Shown here piece by piece: positions 43,160-50,994 of a stretch of DNA of 64,000 bases. Every line of letters starts with the position of its first letter. Positions within the stretch are counted from its first letter, which is position 1. Location of the stretch: the NCBI GenBank assembly GCA_902825215.1, contig LR782234.1, forward strand, positions 3,472,001-3,536,000. Direction: 5' to 3'. The translations under genes were made by a program, and so were the position numbers. The notes below the pieces were generated by a model. It was not told where the DNA came from, ran no database searches, and worked only from the letters and a program-made list of their open reading frames with translations. This stretch comes from Pseudomonas fluorescens. Lineage in GTDB: Bacteria > Pseudomonadota > Gammaproteobacteria > Pseudomonadales > Pseudomonadaceae.

Positions 43160-45871
43160 ATGGCTTCGATTCACGTTAATGGTCAGGACAAGACCGCATC
43201 GATCAGCGACTGGGCGATTCGCTGGAGCGACCAGTCTCAGGCGCTGGAACTGACTTGTCGTTCCCCCTCAAAGGAAAAATCCAGCCACCCGCTCAGCGAT
43301 TGCCAGGTTTCTCCCACTCGGGAGTTGACCAATGTGATGCTGCACAAGGCCGGTAGCCGGATTCTCAAGCCCATCGCCAAAGCCACGATTTATGGCGAGC
43401 GATACGCCGTCGTGCACTACCAGGGCGGCAAAAAGCCTTATGTCTTCAAAATGGACGGCATCAGCTTTGCCGCCCCTGCATCAATGAAGGACTCGCTGGT
43501 ATTTCGCTACTTCACCACCGTGGCGAATGCCCGACAGGATCAGGCGCAATCGAAGACCGATCGTGAGATTGCGGGCAATGTGCTGCGCCAGCTCGAATCA
43601 CTGCCGTCCATCGCTGGCACTGCCTTGCAAGCCTATTGTTCGGGGCGCGTCGGCACGCTGGCACCGGGTCAGGGGCTCATCTATCCGTTCGGGCTTAACG
43701 AGAGCCAACTTCAGGCGGTCGAGCACGCGTTCAGCGCGCAAATCAGCGTGATCGAGGGCCCGCCGGGGACCGGCAAGACCCAGACGATCCTCAATATTCT
43801 GGCCAATATCGTGTTACGTGGACAGACCGTAGCCGTGCTGTCCAACAACAATGCTGCCGTGGAAAACGTCTACGAAAAGCTGGAAAAACACGGCCTGGGC
43901 CACCTCGTCGCCAAGCTTGGCAACCAAGACAAACGCAAGGCTTTTTTCACCGATCTGCCTGCGTGGCCATCAAGCGCGCCCGAACCGGCACCGTCCCTGG
44001 ATGAGATTCAGACGTTGCTGACTCGCTTGAAGCAGCATCTGCACGATCACAACAGGGCGGCACAACTGCAGATCGAGCTGGATGAACTGCTTATCGAGCG
44101 CCGTTACCTGCAGCAGTGGCAGGCAGAAAGCGATGTGAAGGTCACAGGCTCGCTCGACAAGTACGGCCTGACACCGCGCAAGACTGCCGACCTCATGGCC
44201 TACCTGGCTTACCTCGGCGAGCAGCGCATTCACTTCAAGGATCGCATCGAGCTGCTGTTCAAATTCAGAATCCTGCGCACCAGGCCATTCGCCGAGGGCG
44301 AGACGCGCATGGCCGTTTTCCACGCATTGCAGATGCACTATTACGACCAATCCTTGCGGGACAAGGAAGCGCAGTTGCGGGCGTGCCGTGAATCGTTGGC
44401 ACGGGCGAATTTCACCACTCTGCTGAACGAATTGACTACAGCGTCCATGCATCATTTGAAGCAACATCTGCAACGTCAGGAACCGCCGTCTGACAGCTTC
44501 GATGTCAAAACCTACTGCAAGCATTTCGATGCCTTCGTGCAGCGCTTCCCTATCCTTGGCAGCGGGACGCACTCCATCGTCAACTCAATCGCGCCGGGAG
44601 CGGTGCTCGACTACGTGATCATCGACGAAGCCTCGTTGCAGGACATCGTCCCGGGCATCCTGCCACTGGGCTGCGCGAAGAACCTGATAGTCGTCGGAGA
44701 CAACCGCCAGTTGCCGCATATTCCGGTGGTACTGGGGCTTGAAGCGCCCGCTGCGGGCTACGATTGCGAGCGATACAGCCTGCTGGAATCGTGCATTGCG
44801 GTGTTCCAGGACGCGCTACCCCGAACGTTGCTGAAAGAACATTACCGCTGCCATCCGAGAATCATCCAGTTCTGCAACCAGCAGTTCTACGACAATGCGC
44901 TGGTGCCGATGACCGCAGACAAGGGCGAAGCGCCCCTGCGTCTGGTGGTGACAGCCAAGGGCAACCACGCCAGGCAGAACACCAACCTGCGCGAACTCGA
45001 CTCGTTGCTGAAGGTGCTTGAGGACCAGGAGCACGCGGTGGGAATAGATGGCGAAGGTCGCGGTTACATCGCCCCGTTCCGCGCGCAAGTCAACCTGTCC
45101 GACACGCACTTGCCGACGGACTTCGTCAAGGACACCGTGCACAAGTTTCAGGGCCGCGAATGCGACGAGATCGTCTTCTCCACTGTGCTGGACAAAAAAC
45201 GCTACAACCAGGCGCGAAGACGCCTGGATTTCGTCGACGACCCACGCATGATCAATGTGGCCGTTTCACGGGCTAAAAATCGCTTCACGCTGGTGACTGG
45301 CGATGAGGTATTCACTGACAACAATGGCCACATTGCCGCGCTGATCCGTTACATCAGTTACTACGCGCAGGACGAGCACATCGTCCGCGCCCCGGTGGTG
45401 TCGGCATTCGACTTGCTGTACCGCGAATATGACCAGTCGCTGGCACGCCTGAACGCCCGCTTGCGCCCGGAGGATTCACGCTATAAGTCCGAACAGATCG
45501 CCACACAGCTACTGCGCGAAGCGCTGTCAGCCCCGGCGTGTCGGGCATTGAAGTACCACACGCAAATCCGCCTGGAGAAACTTGCATCGCCGGTCGGCCT
45601 CGACTGGACGCAAGCCCAGCGCGCGTTCATGAGGCGCGCCAGTTGCGATCTGGTGATTTATTTCAAAGTGGGCAAGCAACCGGTAGGCGTGATCGAGGTC
45701 GACGGTGGCTTCCATGATCACCCCGTGCAGGCAGCTCGGGACGCCATGAAAAACGAGATCCTGGCCAAAAGTGGCATTCCTGTTCTGCGGCTGCGGACGG
45801 TTGAGAGTGACATTGCGCGCAAGGTTGCCGATTTTGTCGGGCAGTGGGCGAGTCCTGCGAATGGCGCGTGA
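43160..45871 (+). CDS. SF1 (Upf1/Dna2-like) helicase fused to DUF2726-like nuclease
   Basis: A 903-residue protein. Residues 1-180 form an N-terminal region I do not recognise. SF1 helicase motifs follow: Walker A GPPGTGKT (200-207), Ia TVAVLSNNNAAVENVYEKL, an inserted helical stalk (about 280-445), Walker B YVIIDEAS (485-492), III GDNRQLP (513-519), EHYRCHP (560-566), V VHKFQGRECDEI (660-671) and VI NVAVSRAKNRF (699-709). The C-terminus (about 775-890) reads SCDLVIYFKVGKQPVGVIEVDGG (Asp830, Glu846, Asp848) and ends PVLRLRT, which fits DUF2726/PD-(D/E)xK nucleases. The start is the ATG at 43160, after AGGG. No partner genes. Helicase-nuclease fusions of this type often act in defence or repair. 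Confidence 0.85.
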   Translation: MASIHVNGQDKTASISDWAIRWSDQSQALELTCRSPSKEKSSHPLSDCQVSPTRELTNVMLHKAGSRILKPIAKATIYGERYAVVHYQGGKKPYVFKMDGISFAAPASMKDSLVFRYFTTVANARQDQAQSKTDREIAGNVLRQLESLPSIAGTALQAYCSGRVGTLAPGQGLIYPFGLNESQLQAVEHAFSAQISVIEGPPGTGKTQTILNILANIVLRGQTVAVLSNNNAAVENVYEKLEKHGLGHLVAKLGNQDKRKAFFTDLPAWPSSAPEPAPSLDEIQTLLTRLKQHLHDHNRAAQLQIELDELLIERRYLQQWQAESDVKVTGSLDKYGLTPRKTADLMAYLAYLGEQRIHFKDRIELLFKFRILRTRPFAEGETRMAVFHALQMHYYDQSLRDKEAQLRACRESLARANFTTLLNELTTASMHHLKQHLQRQEPPSDSFDVKTYCKHFDAFVQRFPILGSGTHSIVNSIAPGAVLDYVIIDEASLQDIVPGILPLGCAKNLIVVGDNRQLPHIPVVLGLEAPAAGYDCERYSLLESCIAVFQDALPRTLLKEHYRCHPRIIQFCNQQFYDNALVPMTADKGEAPLRLVVTAKGNHARQNTNLRELDSLLKVLEDQEHAVGIDGEGRGYIAPFRAQVNLSDTHLPTDFVKDTVHKFQGRECDEIVFSTVLDKKRYNQARRRLDFVDDPRMINVAVSRAKNRFTLVTGDEVFTDNNGHIAALIRYISYYAQDEHIVRAPVVSAFDLLYREYDQSLARLNARLRPEDSRYKSEQIATQLLREALSAPACRALKYHTQIRLEKLASPVGLDWTQAQRAFMRRASCDLVIYFKVGKQPVGVIEVDGGFHDHPVQAARDAMKNEILAKSGIPVLRLRTVESDIARKVADFVGQWASPANGA

Positions 45872-45970
45872 GCACTTGAGCACATGCGCGTGTGTGCACT
45901 GCCACCTCGAAGTCTTGTCTTTTTGCGTCATAATCGCGTGGCAAAACGAGACTTCTGGAATGGAAATCAG

Positions 45971-46066
45971 ATGATTCGAATTCAACCCCCCCCCGCCGCT
46001 CGCGTAAGGGGCAACTTGTACGATGTCCTACCAGAAGGTATTAATGCATCTCCCGAAAAACAATAA
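45971..46066 (+). CDS. Possible 31-residue ORF with C9 tract
   Basis: An open frame of 31 codons whose fifth to eighth codons span a run of nine C (45986-45994). It reads MIRIQPPPAARVRGNLYDVL and ends 18 bases before the ribosome region of the SMP-30 gene. GGAATGG lies upstream at only fair spacing. It could be a leader peptide, a frameshifted remnant of a cupin-like gene or non-coding. The tract makes slippage-based length variation possible. I have no family match. Confidence 0.3.
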   Translation: MIRIQPPPAARVRGNLYDVLPEGINASPEKQ

Positions 46067-46084
46067 ATCCACGGAGATCGCTAC

Positions 46085-47206
46085 ATGGACTCATCCCTGT
46101 CCGCCCTGCCTGACAGCCTTGACCCAGCGCAAGGCAACACCCGCCGCAGCTTCCTGAAAAAGTCCCTGGCGGTTTCCGCCACGCTCGCCGCCGTCGGCAG
46201 TGGCGCCCTGAGCCGACTCGCCGATGCCGCCGAACCGTTGAGTCAACGCTACCCCGACCCATTGATTCACATCCTCGACGACAGCTTCATGGAGCTGCGG
46301 ATTTTCAACGCCAGCGTCGAAAAACTCGCCACCGGTATGCGCTGGGCCGAAGGGCCGGTGTGGGTCGGTGATGGCCGCTATTTGCTGGTCAGCGACATCC
46401 CCAACAACCGCATCATGCGCTGGGACGAAATCACCGACACCTTCAGCGTGTACCGCGACCACTCGAACTTCTCCAACGGCATGTGCCGCGATCGCCAGGG
46501 CCGGCTGATCGTCTGCGAAGGCTCGACCACCACCAGCGAAGGCCGGCGCATCACCCGCACCGAAGCCAATGGCACGATCACCGTGCTGGCCGACCGCTTC
46601 GACGGCAAGCCCTTCAACTCGCCCAACGACGTCGTCTGCAAACGTGACGGATCGATCTGGTTCACCGACCCGCCCTTCCAGACCGGCAACAACTACGAAG
46701 GCCACAAAATCACCCCGACCCAGCCGCACGCCGTGTACCGCATCGACGGCGAGAGCAAAAAAGTCACCCGGGTGATCGACGACCTCAGCGGCCCCAACGG
46801 CCTGTGCTTTTCCCCCGATGAAAAAACCCTCTACGTCGTCGAAGGCCGCGCCAAACCCAATCGCCTGATCTGGGCGATTGCCGTGAAAGACGACGGCACC
46901 TTGGGCGAACGCCGCAAACACATCGAAGGCCTGGACTTCGCCGCCATCGACGGCATCAAGTGCGACGAAGCCGGCAACCTGTGGTGCGGCTGGGGCGGCA
47001 ACGGCGACCCGAAAGCCGACCTGGAAAAACTCGACGGCGTGCGCGTTTTCAATCCGCAGGGCAAGGCTATCGGGCACATTTCGCTGCCGGAACGCTGCCC
47101 GAACCTGTGCTTCGGCGGGCGCGAAGGCAATCGGTTGTTCATGGCCAGCAGTCACTCGATTTATTCGCTGTTTGTGAATACTCGCGGGGCTACGTTTGGC
47201 TTGTAG
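46085..47206 (+). CDS. SMP-30/gluconolactonase-like lactonase, Tat-exported
   Basis: A 373-residue six-bladed propeller hydrolase. A twin-arginine signal (TRRSFLKKSLAVSATLAAVG) occupies residues 18-38, so it should be folded in the cytoplasm and exported. SMP-30/LRE features: WAEGPVWVGDGRYLLVSDIPNNRIMRW, the metal-binding Glu and Asn residues in AEGPVW and PFNSPNDVVCKRDGSIWFTDPPF, and DGIKCDEAGNLWCGWG. Members hydrolyse sugar lactones such as gluconolactone; the substrate here is inferred. The ATG has GGAG ten bases upstream. A 9-base inverted repeat follows the stop. Confidence 0.9.
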   Translation: MDSSLSALPDSLDPAQGNTRRSFLKKSLAVSATLAAVGSGALSRLADAAEPLSQRYPDPLIHILDDSFMELRIFNASVEKLATGMRWAEGPVWVGDGRYLLVSDIPNNRIMRWDEITDTFSVYRDHSNFSNGMCRDRQGRLIVCEGSTTTSEGRRITRTEANGTITVLADRFDGKPFNSPNDVVCKRDGSIWFTDPPFQTGNNYEGHKITPTQPHAVYRIDGESKKVTRVIDDLSGPNGLCFSPDEKTLYVVEGRAKPNRLIWAIAVKDDGTLGERRKHIEGLDFAAIDGIKCDEAGNLWCGWGGNGDPKADLEKLDGVRVFNPQGKAIGHISLPERCPNLCFGGREGNRLFMASSHSIYSLFVNTRGATFGL

Positions 47207-47208
47207 AA

Positions 47209-47256
47209 ACGCGGCGTTTAGATAATTTGCGCTGCTGTTTAAGCGACACGCCGCGT
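47209..47256 (+). terminator. Inverted repeat after the SMP-30 gene
   Basis: ACGCGGCGT (47209-47217) and ACGCCGCGT (47248-47256) are exact reverse complements around 30 bases, starting directly after the stop codon. No T-run follows. A terminator or the outermost stem of the downstream leader RNA are both possible. Confidence 0.4.
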
Positions 47257-47302
47257 TACTGGCGCGAGGCTACAACGTCTTGCGCCATTGCCTACGACTC
47301 CG

Positions 47303-47578
47303 CCAGAATCCGCCGGCTTGTGCGCTTTTGGGGCGGGTTCTATTGTGGTCCGGTCGCTGACGAATCAGCGATCGGATTTGACCGTCCGCCCAATATCAAG
47401 GCGCGCCAGCGTTCTGCACCTGTTCAAGCATTGTCTGCATCATCTCGCGGTGGCTGTGCGTGGGACACCTTCGGGTGTGCCGGATTCCTTGATGTCCGGT
47501 CGGTCAACCCGCGTACAGCTGCCACCCTGTTTGCTTGACCGCGAACGGTGGCAGCTCCAGTCATCAAGGAGCTTCACC
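47303..47578 (+). promoter_or_regulatory. Structured mRNA leader of the DUF6124 gene
   Basis: The 372 bases before the DUF6124 start contain no gene but are packed with hairpins. They are: AGAATCCGCC/GGCGGGTTCT (47305-47314 with 47332-47341); TCGCTGA-CGAA-TCAGCGA (47354-47371); ACACC-TTCG-GGTGT (47465-47478); CCGGA/TCCGG (47480-47499) holding TCCTTGATG in its loop; and a perfect ten-pair stem AGCTGCCACC/GGTGGCAGCT (47517-47556). The loop sequence TCCTTGATG (47486-47494) is exactly complementary to CATCAAGGA (47562-47570), which contains the ribosome-binding site AAGGAG. Pairing would close translation. CAAGGA also fits the RsmA/CsrA motif. I infer a translational control element. Confidence 0.65.
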
Positions 47579-47908
47579 ATGATCAAACCAACCCCCAATC
47601 CACCCGAATCCAACCCCGCATCCCCCTACGAATCCACCCACTCCAAAAAACTCCACGAAGCTGCCGACCGTGCACTCGACCATTACCTCTGTCAGCCCGG
47701 TTCCACGCTGCCACCGCGTAAACACCGTGGGATGTACGCGGTAACTGCGGACAACAAAAACGAAGAGCTGCTGATCGATGCCAGTGAAACACTCGCTTCG
47801 GCCCAGACCCTCGCGCAGAACGTCGCCAGTCTGTTGCCGGCGTCGCAGCGGCGGGCGTTGTTGGGGATTTCGCAGTTGATCATGCTCGAGGCGAACGGAT
47901 ATACCTGA
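47579..47908 (+). CDS. DUF6124-like protein, C-terminus probably truncated
   Basis: A 109-residue protein. It begins IKPTPNPPESNPASPYESTHSKKLHEAADRALDHYL and has MYAVTADNKNEELLIDASETLASAQTLAQNVASLLP and RALLGISQLIMLE, the features of a small Pseudomonas family (DUF6124, formerly DUF3077 in some annotation; from memory). Its function is unknown. The last residues (EANGYT) do not fit: family members usually continue LAVNRVLD after the IML motif. At that point the sequence becomes the antisense of an alcohol dehydrogenase remnant, so the 3' end has probably been replaced by a rearrangement. The frame is open and may still be expressed under its structured leader. Confidence 0.75.
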   Translation: MIKPTPNPPESNPASPYESTHSKKLHEAADRALDHYLCQPGSTLPPRKHRGMYAVTADNKNEELLIDASETLASAQTLAQNVASLLPASQRRALLGISQLIMLEANGYT

Positions 47909-48308
47909 TCAATAACGGGACGGATCTTGTGCTGGTTGAGAAACGCGTTCATCCGGTCAAAGGATGAACGCGGCGCCACGGCGATTCCGCGAATGGTCGT
48001 CTGGCGGAAAATCAGTGGCATCAGATTGAGTTCAACGGTTTGCCCTGTCAAAAAACCGATCCGCGCACTTTTACGGCTTGCAGGTTTTGTCGCTACTCGA
48101 CGTTGCGATTACGGCCAAACCGCCAGGCAACGGCGAACCGAAGCAGTAATCGGGTTCGTTCGGCCCTGGCTCGCCATCCAGCCAACGCGAGTAAAGATGC
48201 GAGTTGACGCGATCACCGACCTTGAAGCGCGTGACGTTGTCACCAATGGCTACCACCGTGCCGGCTGCATCGCTCACGGGAATCAGTGGAATCCTAGCGA
48301 TTTTTGAA
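47890..48308 (-). pseudogene. Remnant of a zinc/NAD(P)-dependent oxidoreductase (MDR family)
   Basis: On the minus strand two pieces of a medium-chain oxidoreductase are readable. The first, from about 48308, reads SKIARIPLIPVSDAAGTVVAI and then TRFKVGDRVNSHLYSRWLDGE, typical of the N-terminal part, and runs out after SPLPGGLA near 48115. The second, to about 47890, reads LTGQTVELNLMPLIFRQTTIRGIAV and RPVIDQVYPFA, from the C-terminal part. The middle, with the cofactor site, is missing, and a T6 tract near 48050 appears to carry a frameshift. Both the 5' start and the last C-terminal residues are absent. It is a non-functional, deleted gene whose left end forms the junction with the DUF6124 gene. 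Confidence 0.75.
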
Positions 48309-48620
48309 ACGGGTCCATCGAGCAAACGCACCGCGTCGTCGACAGTGCTACCCGTGTGTCTCGGATGTATGGCTCTTTGCAAGTATTTTGGATGTGATGA
48401 CCTCTGCCAGCGGGATTACCGCTCGTCGGCTCATAATTGCGAGCAAACGAAACACTCGTTGATGCGGTTTTCGATTCGCTTGAATGTTTTACAAATCCAA
48501 AACCATCGCACAAGAAAACCTCAACTTATTGATCTTTAAGAGATTTTATAAATCTTTTCAGCACCCCATCCCGAGCCTTTACACCTGTTCAAAGGCTGAT
48601 CTTGTCGTTACTCACTATAA

Positions 48621-48764
48621 AATTTGTTTCATTTAACTTCTGTAACAGGCCGAGTTTTTTATTGGCCAATTGCGCATTCCTACTACCTTCAAATGGGCAA
48701 GCTCGAGGAGTTGGTGTCGTACATGGATGACTTCGATTTCTGGTTCAACATCGTCACGCCGTAA
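48621..48764 (+). pseudogene. Possible gene remnant in an AT-rich gap
   Basis: The 48309-48854 gap has no intact gene and is unusually AT-rich around 48520-48670. One open stretch without a good start runs 48621-48764 and ends in protein-like sequence: AHSYYLQMGKLEELVSYMDD, then FDFWFNIVTP before the stop (the only ATG is at 48693). The amphipathic pattern and aromatic richness look like the C-terminus of a decayed enzyme gene, but I cannot name a family. The DUF3313 gene's ribosome site follows at about 48842. Confidence 0.3.
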
Positions 48765-48854
48765 CGACCGAGTCAGTTGATGTCGGTCTGCGGTAACGAT
48801 TCAAAACGCTGCCGCAGACCCGCGTCACCCGTATTTCGATAATGGAGCGTTCTC

Positions 48855-49523
48855 ATGCGATTCAAGGCACTCGCTTTACCGTTGTGTGCGCTGTCTCTGG
48901 CCCTTTCCGGCTGTGCCAGCAAGTACGTGGACCCCGAGCAGTACTCCGGATTTCTTGGTGACTACAGCGTCCTGAAAGAGGAGAAATCTCCTTCGGGTGC
49001 AGCCGTCATGCGCTGGATTGATCCGAAAGTCGATGTCAGCCAATTCACCAGCGTATACGTCGAACCCAGTCAGCTCTTTCCCAAGCCGCAGCCTACCGCG
49101 AAGATTCCACAAAAGACCCTGAATGGCATCACCCAGTATTACGATCAAACGTTGAAAAATGCGTTTTCCAGTGCGCTTCCGCTCGCCAGCGGCCCAGGGC
49201 CGGGCGTGCTGGTGGTCCGTCCGGCGATCACCGCGGCCAGTGCCAAGACCAAGGGGCTGCGTCCGTATGAAGTGATTCCGATTGCTTTGGTGGCCGCGGG
49301 CGTCAGCGCCGCCACCGGCATTCGTGATCAGGACACCAGCCTGGCGACCGAAGCCGCGTTTCTCGATGGAAGTGACAACCGACTGGTCGCCGAAGTAGTG
49401 CGCAAGGGCGCCGGCGCTGACCTCGACAACTCCGCGCAGGTGCTGCAGGCCAATGACTTCAAAGCGGTGCTCGATGTCTGGGCGCGAGACATGGTCAAGT
49501 CTTATGAACAGTTGAAAAAATAG
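48855..49523 (+). CDS. DUF3313-family lipoprotein
   Basis: A 222-residue lipoprotein: signal peptide MRFKALALPLCALSLALSGC with lipobox LSGC. The mature part reads ASKYVDPEQYSGFLGDYSVL, then MRWIDPKVDVSQFTSVYVEP, VLVVRPAITAASAKTKGLRPYEVIPIALV and DVWARDMVKSYEQL, matching DUF3313. AATGGAGCG precedes the ATG. Family members are uncharacterised cell-envelope proteins. A hairpin (49532-49570) follows, then the FadL-like porin gene. Confidence 0.85.
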   Translation: MRFKALALPLCALSLALSGCASKYVDPEQYSGFLGDYSVLKEEKSPSGAAVMRWIDPKVDVSQFTSVYVEPSQLFPKPQPTAKIPQKTLNGITQYYDQTLKNAFSSALPLASGPGPGVLVVRPAITAASAKTKGLRPYEVIPIALVAAGVSAATGIRDQDTSLATEAAFLDGSDNRLVAEVVRKGAGADLDNSAQVLQANDFKAVLDVWARDMVKSYEQLKK

Positions 49524-49531
49524 CGCTGATC

Positions 49532-49570
49532 ACGGCCACCTGACCTTCGCTCGCCGAGACGGGTGGCCGT
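49532..49570 (+). terminator. Hairpin after the DUF3313 gene
   Basis: ACGGCCACC (49532-49540) and GGTGGCCGT (49562-49570) are exact complements with a 21-base loop, followed only by TTCTAA. A weak terminator between the DUF3313 and FadL-like genes. Confidence 0.5.
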
Positions 49571-49614
49571 TCTAACGAAAGGCGTTTGGGTCAAGGTTTC
49601 GCAGAGGACGCGTC

Positions 49615-50910
49615 ATGCACACAAGCCGCTACGCTCGCCGGTTTCATGGTTCTTGCCTGGCATTCAGCCTGGGCTTGTTCAGCGGCCATACCTGGGCCGG
49701 GGGCATTCTGATTTACGAGGCTGGCCAGGAAGGTAACGGTCTTGCCAATGCGGGGGCGGCGGCATTGGCCACCGATCCCAGCGTGCTCATGAGCAACCCC
49801 GCCGGCCTCACGGAGCTGAGTGGCACGCAGATCAGCGCCAATGGGCAGCTGATCCTCGGTGACATGCGGTTCTCCCGGGACAGCAACAACCAGTTCGATG
49901 GCAACGAGGGCGGCAACGCCTTGCAGTACTTGCCGGGCGCCAGTTTCTTCGTCAGCCACCAGATCGATGATCGCTCGGCCATCGGCTTTGGCATGTACGG
50001 CAACTTCGGCCTGGCGCTGGATTACGATGACGATTGGGCCGGCCGCTACTTCAACCAGGAAGCGGCGATCATTGGCGTGTCGTTCCAGCCGACATTGGCG
50101 CACAAGTTCACCGATGATCTGTCCGTTGGCATCGGTCCGCGCATCATGTACGCCTATTACCGCAACGAAACGGCGATCAACAATAACCTGCTCGGACTGC
50201 GCGACAGTCCAGATGGTCAGCTTGAATACAAGGACACCGACGTCGGTGCCGGCATCAATCTTGGCCTGCTCTATCGCTTGAGCGAACGCACGCAGATTGG
50301 CCTGGCCTACACCAGCAAGATCGATCTGGAATTCAAGGACAGCCCGAGCGTGCGCAAAGTCGATAATCCGATCATCAATGCCGCACTGCGGCGTCTGGAT
50401 GTCGACTCACTGGAACTGGACATGTCGGTGCCGCAAACCGTGCTGCTCAGTGTCGCCCACGACCTTGATCCACAATGGAAACTTCTCGCCAGCCTCGGCT
50501 GGCAGGACTGGAGTGAGTTCGGCGAAATCGGCGTGGAGGTCGACGCCAGTGCCACCGACGTCAGTCGAACCGCCAACCGCCAGTACAAGGACACTTGGCA
50601 CGCCTCGATCGGTAGTCAATATCAGGCCACGCCGCGCCTGCGCTGGAGCGTGGGTCTGGGCTATGACAGTTCGGCCGTGGATGACAAGGACCGGACCGTC
50701 GATAACCCGATGGGCGAAGCTTGGCGGGTGGCGACCGGGATCAATTACCAGATCGACGAAGGGCTGGACTTACACGCGGCTTACACACTTGTGTGGCTGG
50801 GCGACATGGACGTGGATCAGACCAAGTCGCGTTCGGGCACAACCTTATCGGGCACCTACAAAAACGCCGCGTTGCACATCATCGGTGGTGGCGCGACGTG
50901 GCGGTTCTGA
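49615..50910 (+). CDS. OmpP1/FadL-family outer-membrane transporter
   Basis: A 431-residue beta-barrel protein. The signal peptide ends TWAGG; FadL marks are GGILIYEAGQEGNGLANAGAAALATDPSVLMSNPAGLTELSG (the N-terminal hatch with the NPAG motif). Alternating strands run to the C-terminal Phe (HIIGGGATWRF), the usual signal for outer-membrane insertion. FadL proteins let hydrophobic compounds such as fatty acids cross the outer membrane by lateral diffusion. The substrate here is unknown. GAGGACG lies just before the ATG. Confidence 0.9.
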   Translation: MHTSRYARRFHGSCLAFSLGLFSGHTWAGGILIYEAGQEGNGLANAGAAALATDPSVLMSNPAGLTELSGTQISANGQLILGDMRFSRDSNNQFDGNEGGNALQYLPGASFFVSHQIDDRSAIGFGMYGNFGLALDYDDDWAGRYFNQEAAIIGVSFQPTLAHKFTDDLSVGIGPRIMYAYYRNETAINNNLLGLRDSPDGQLEYKDTDVGAGINLGLLYRLSERTQIGLAYTSKIDLEFKDSPSVRKVDNPIINAALRRLDVDSLELDMSVPQTVLLSVAHDLDPQWKLLASLGWQDWSEFGEIGVEVDASATDVSRTANRQYKDTWHASIGSQYQATPRLRWSVGLGYDSSAVDDKDRTVDNPMGEAWRVATGINYQIDEGLDLHAAYTLVWLGDMDVDQTKSRSGTTLSGTYKNAALHIIGGGATWRF

Positions 50911-50994
50911 GAGCGATTGAAAAATTACGCCTTGAGTGCTGGAACACTTCTTGTGTTGGCAAACCGGATGTCTGATTTGTAAAGGAGCGCCGTA

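Noticed and set aside
47692..48051. A minus-strand frame of 119 codons that could be a gene opposite the DUF6124 gene
   Set aside because: Only its N-terminal half matches an oxidoreductase C-terminus; the rest is the complement of the DUF6124 gene. It is part of the pseudogene junction.
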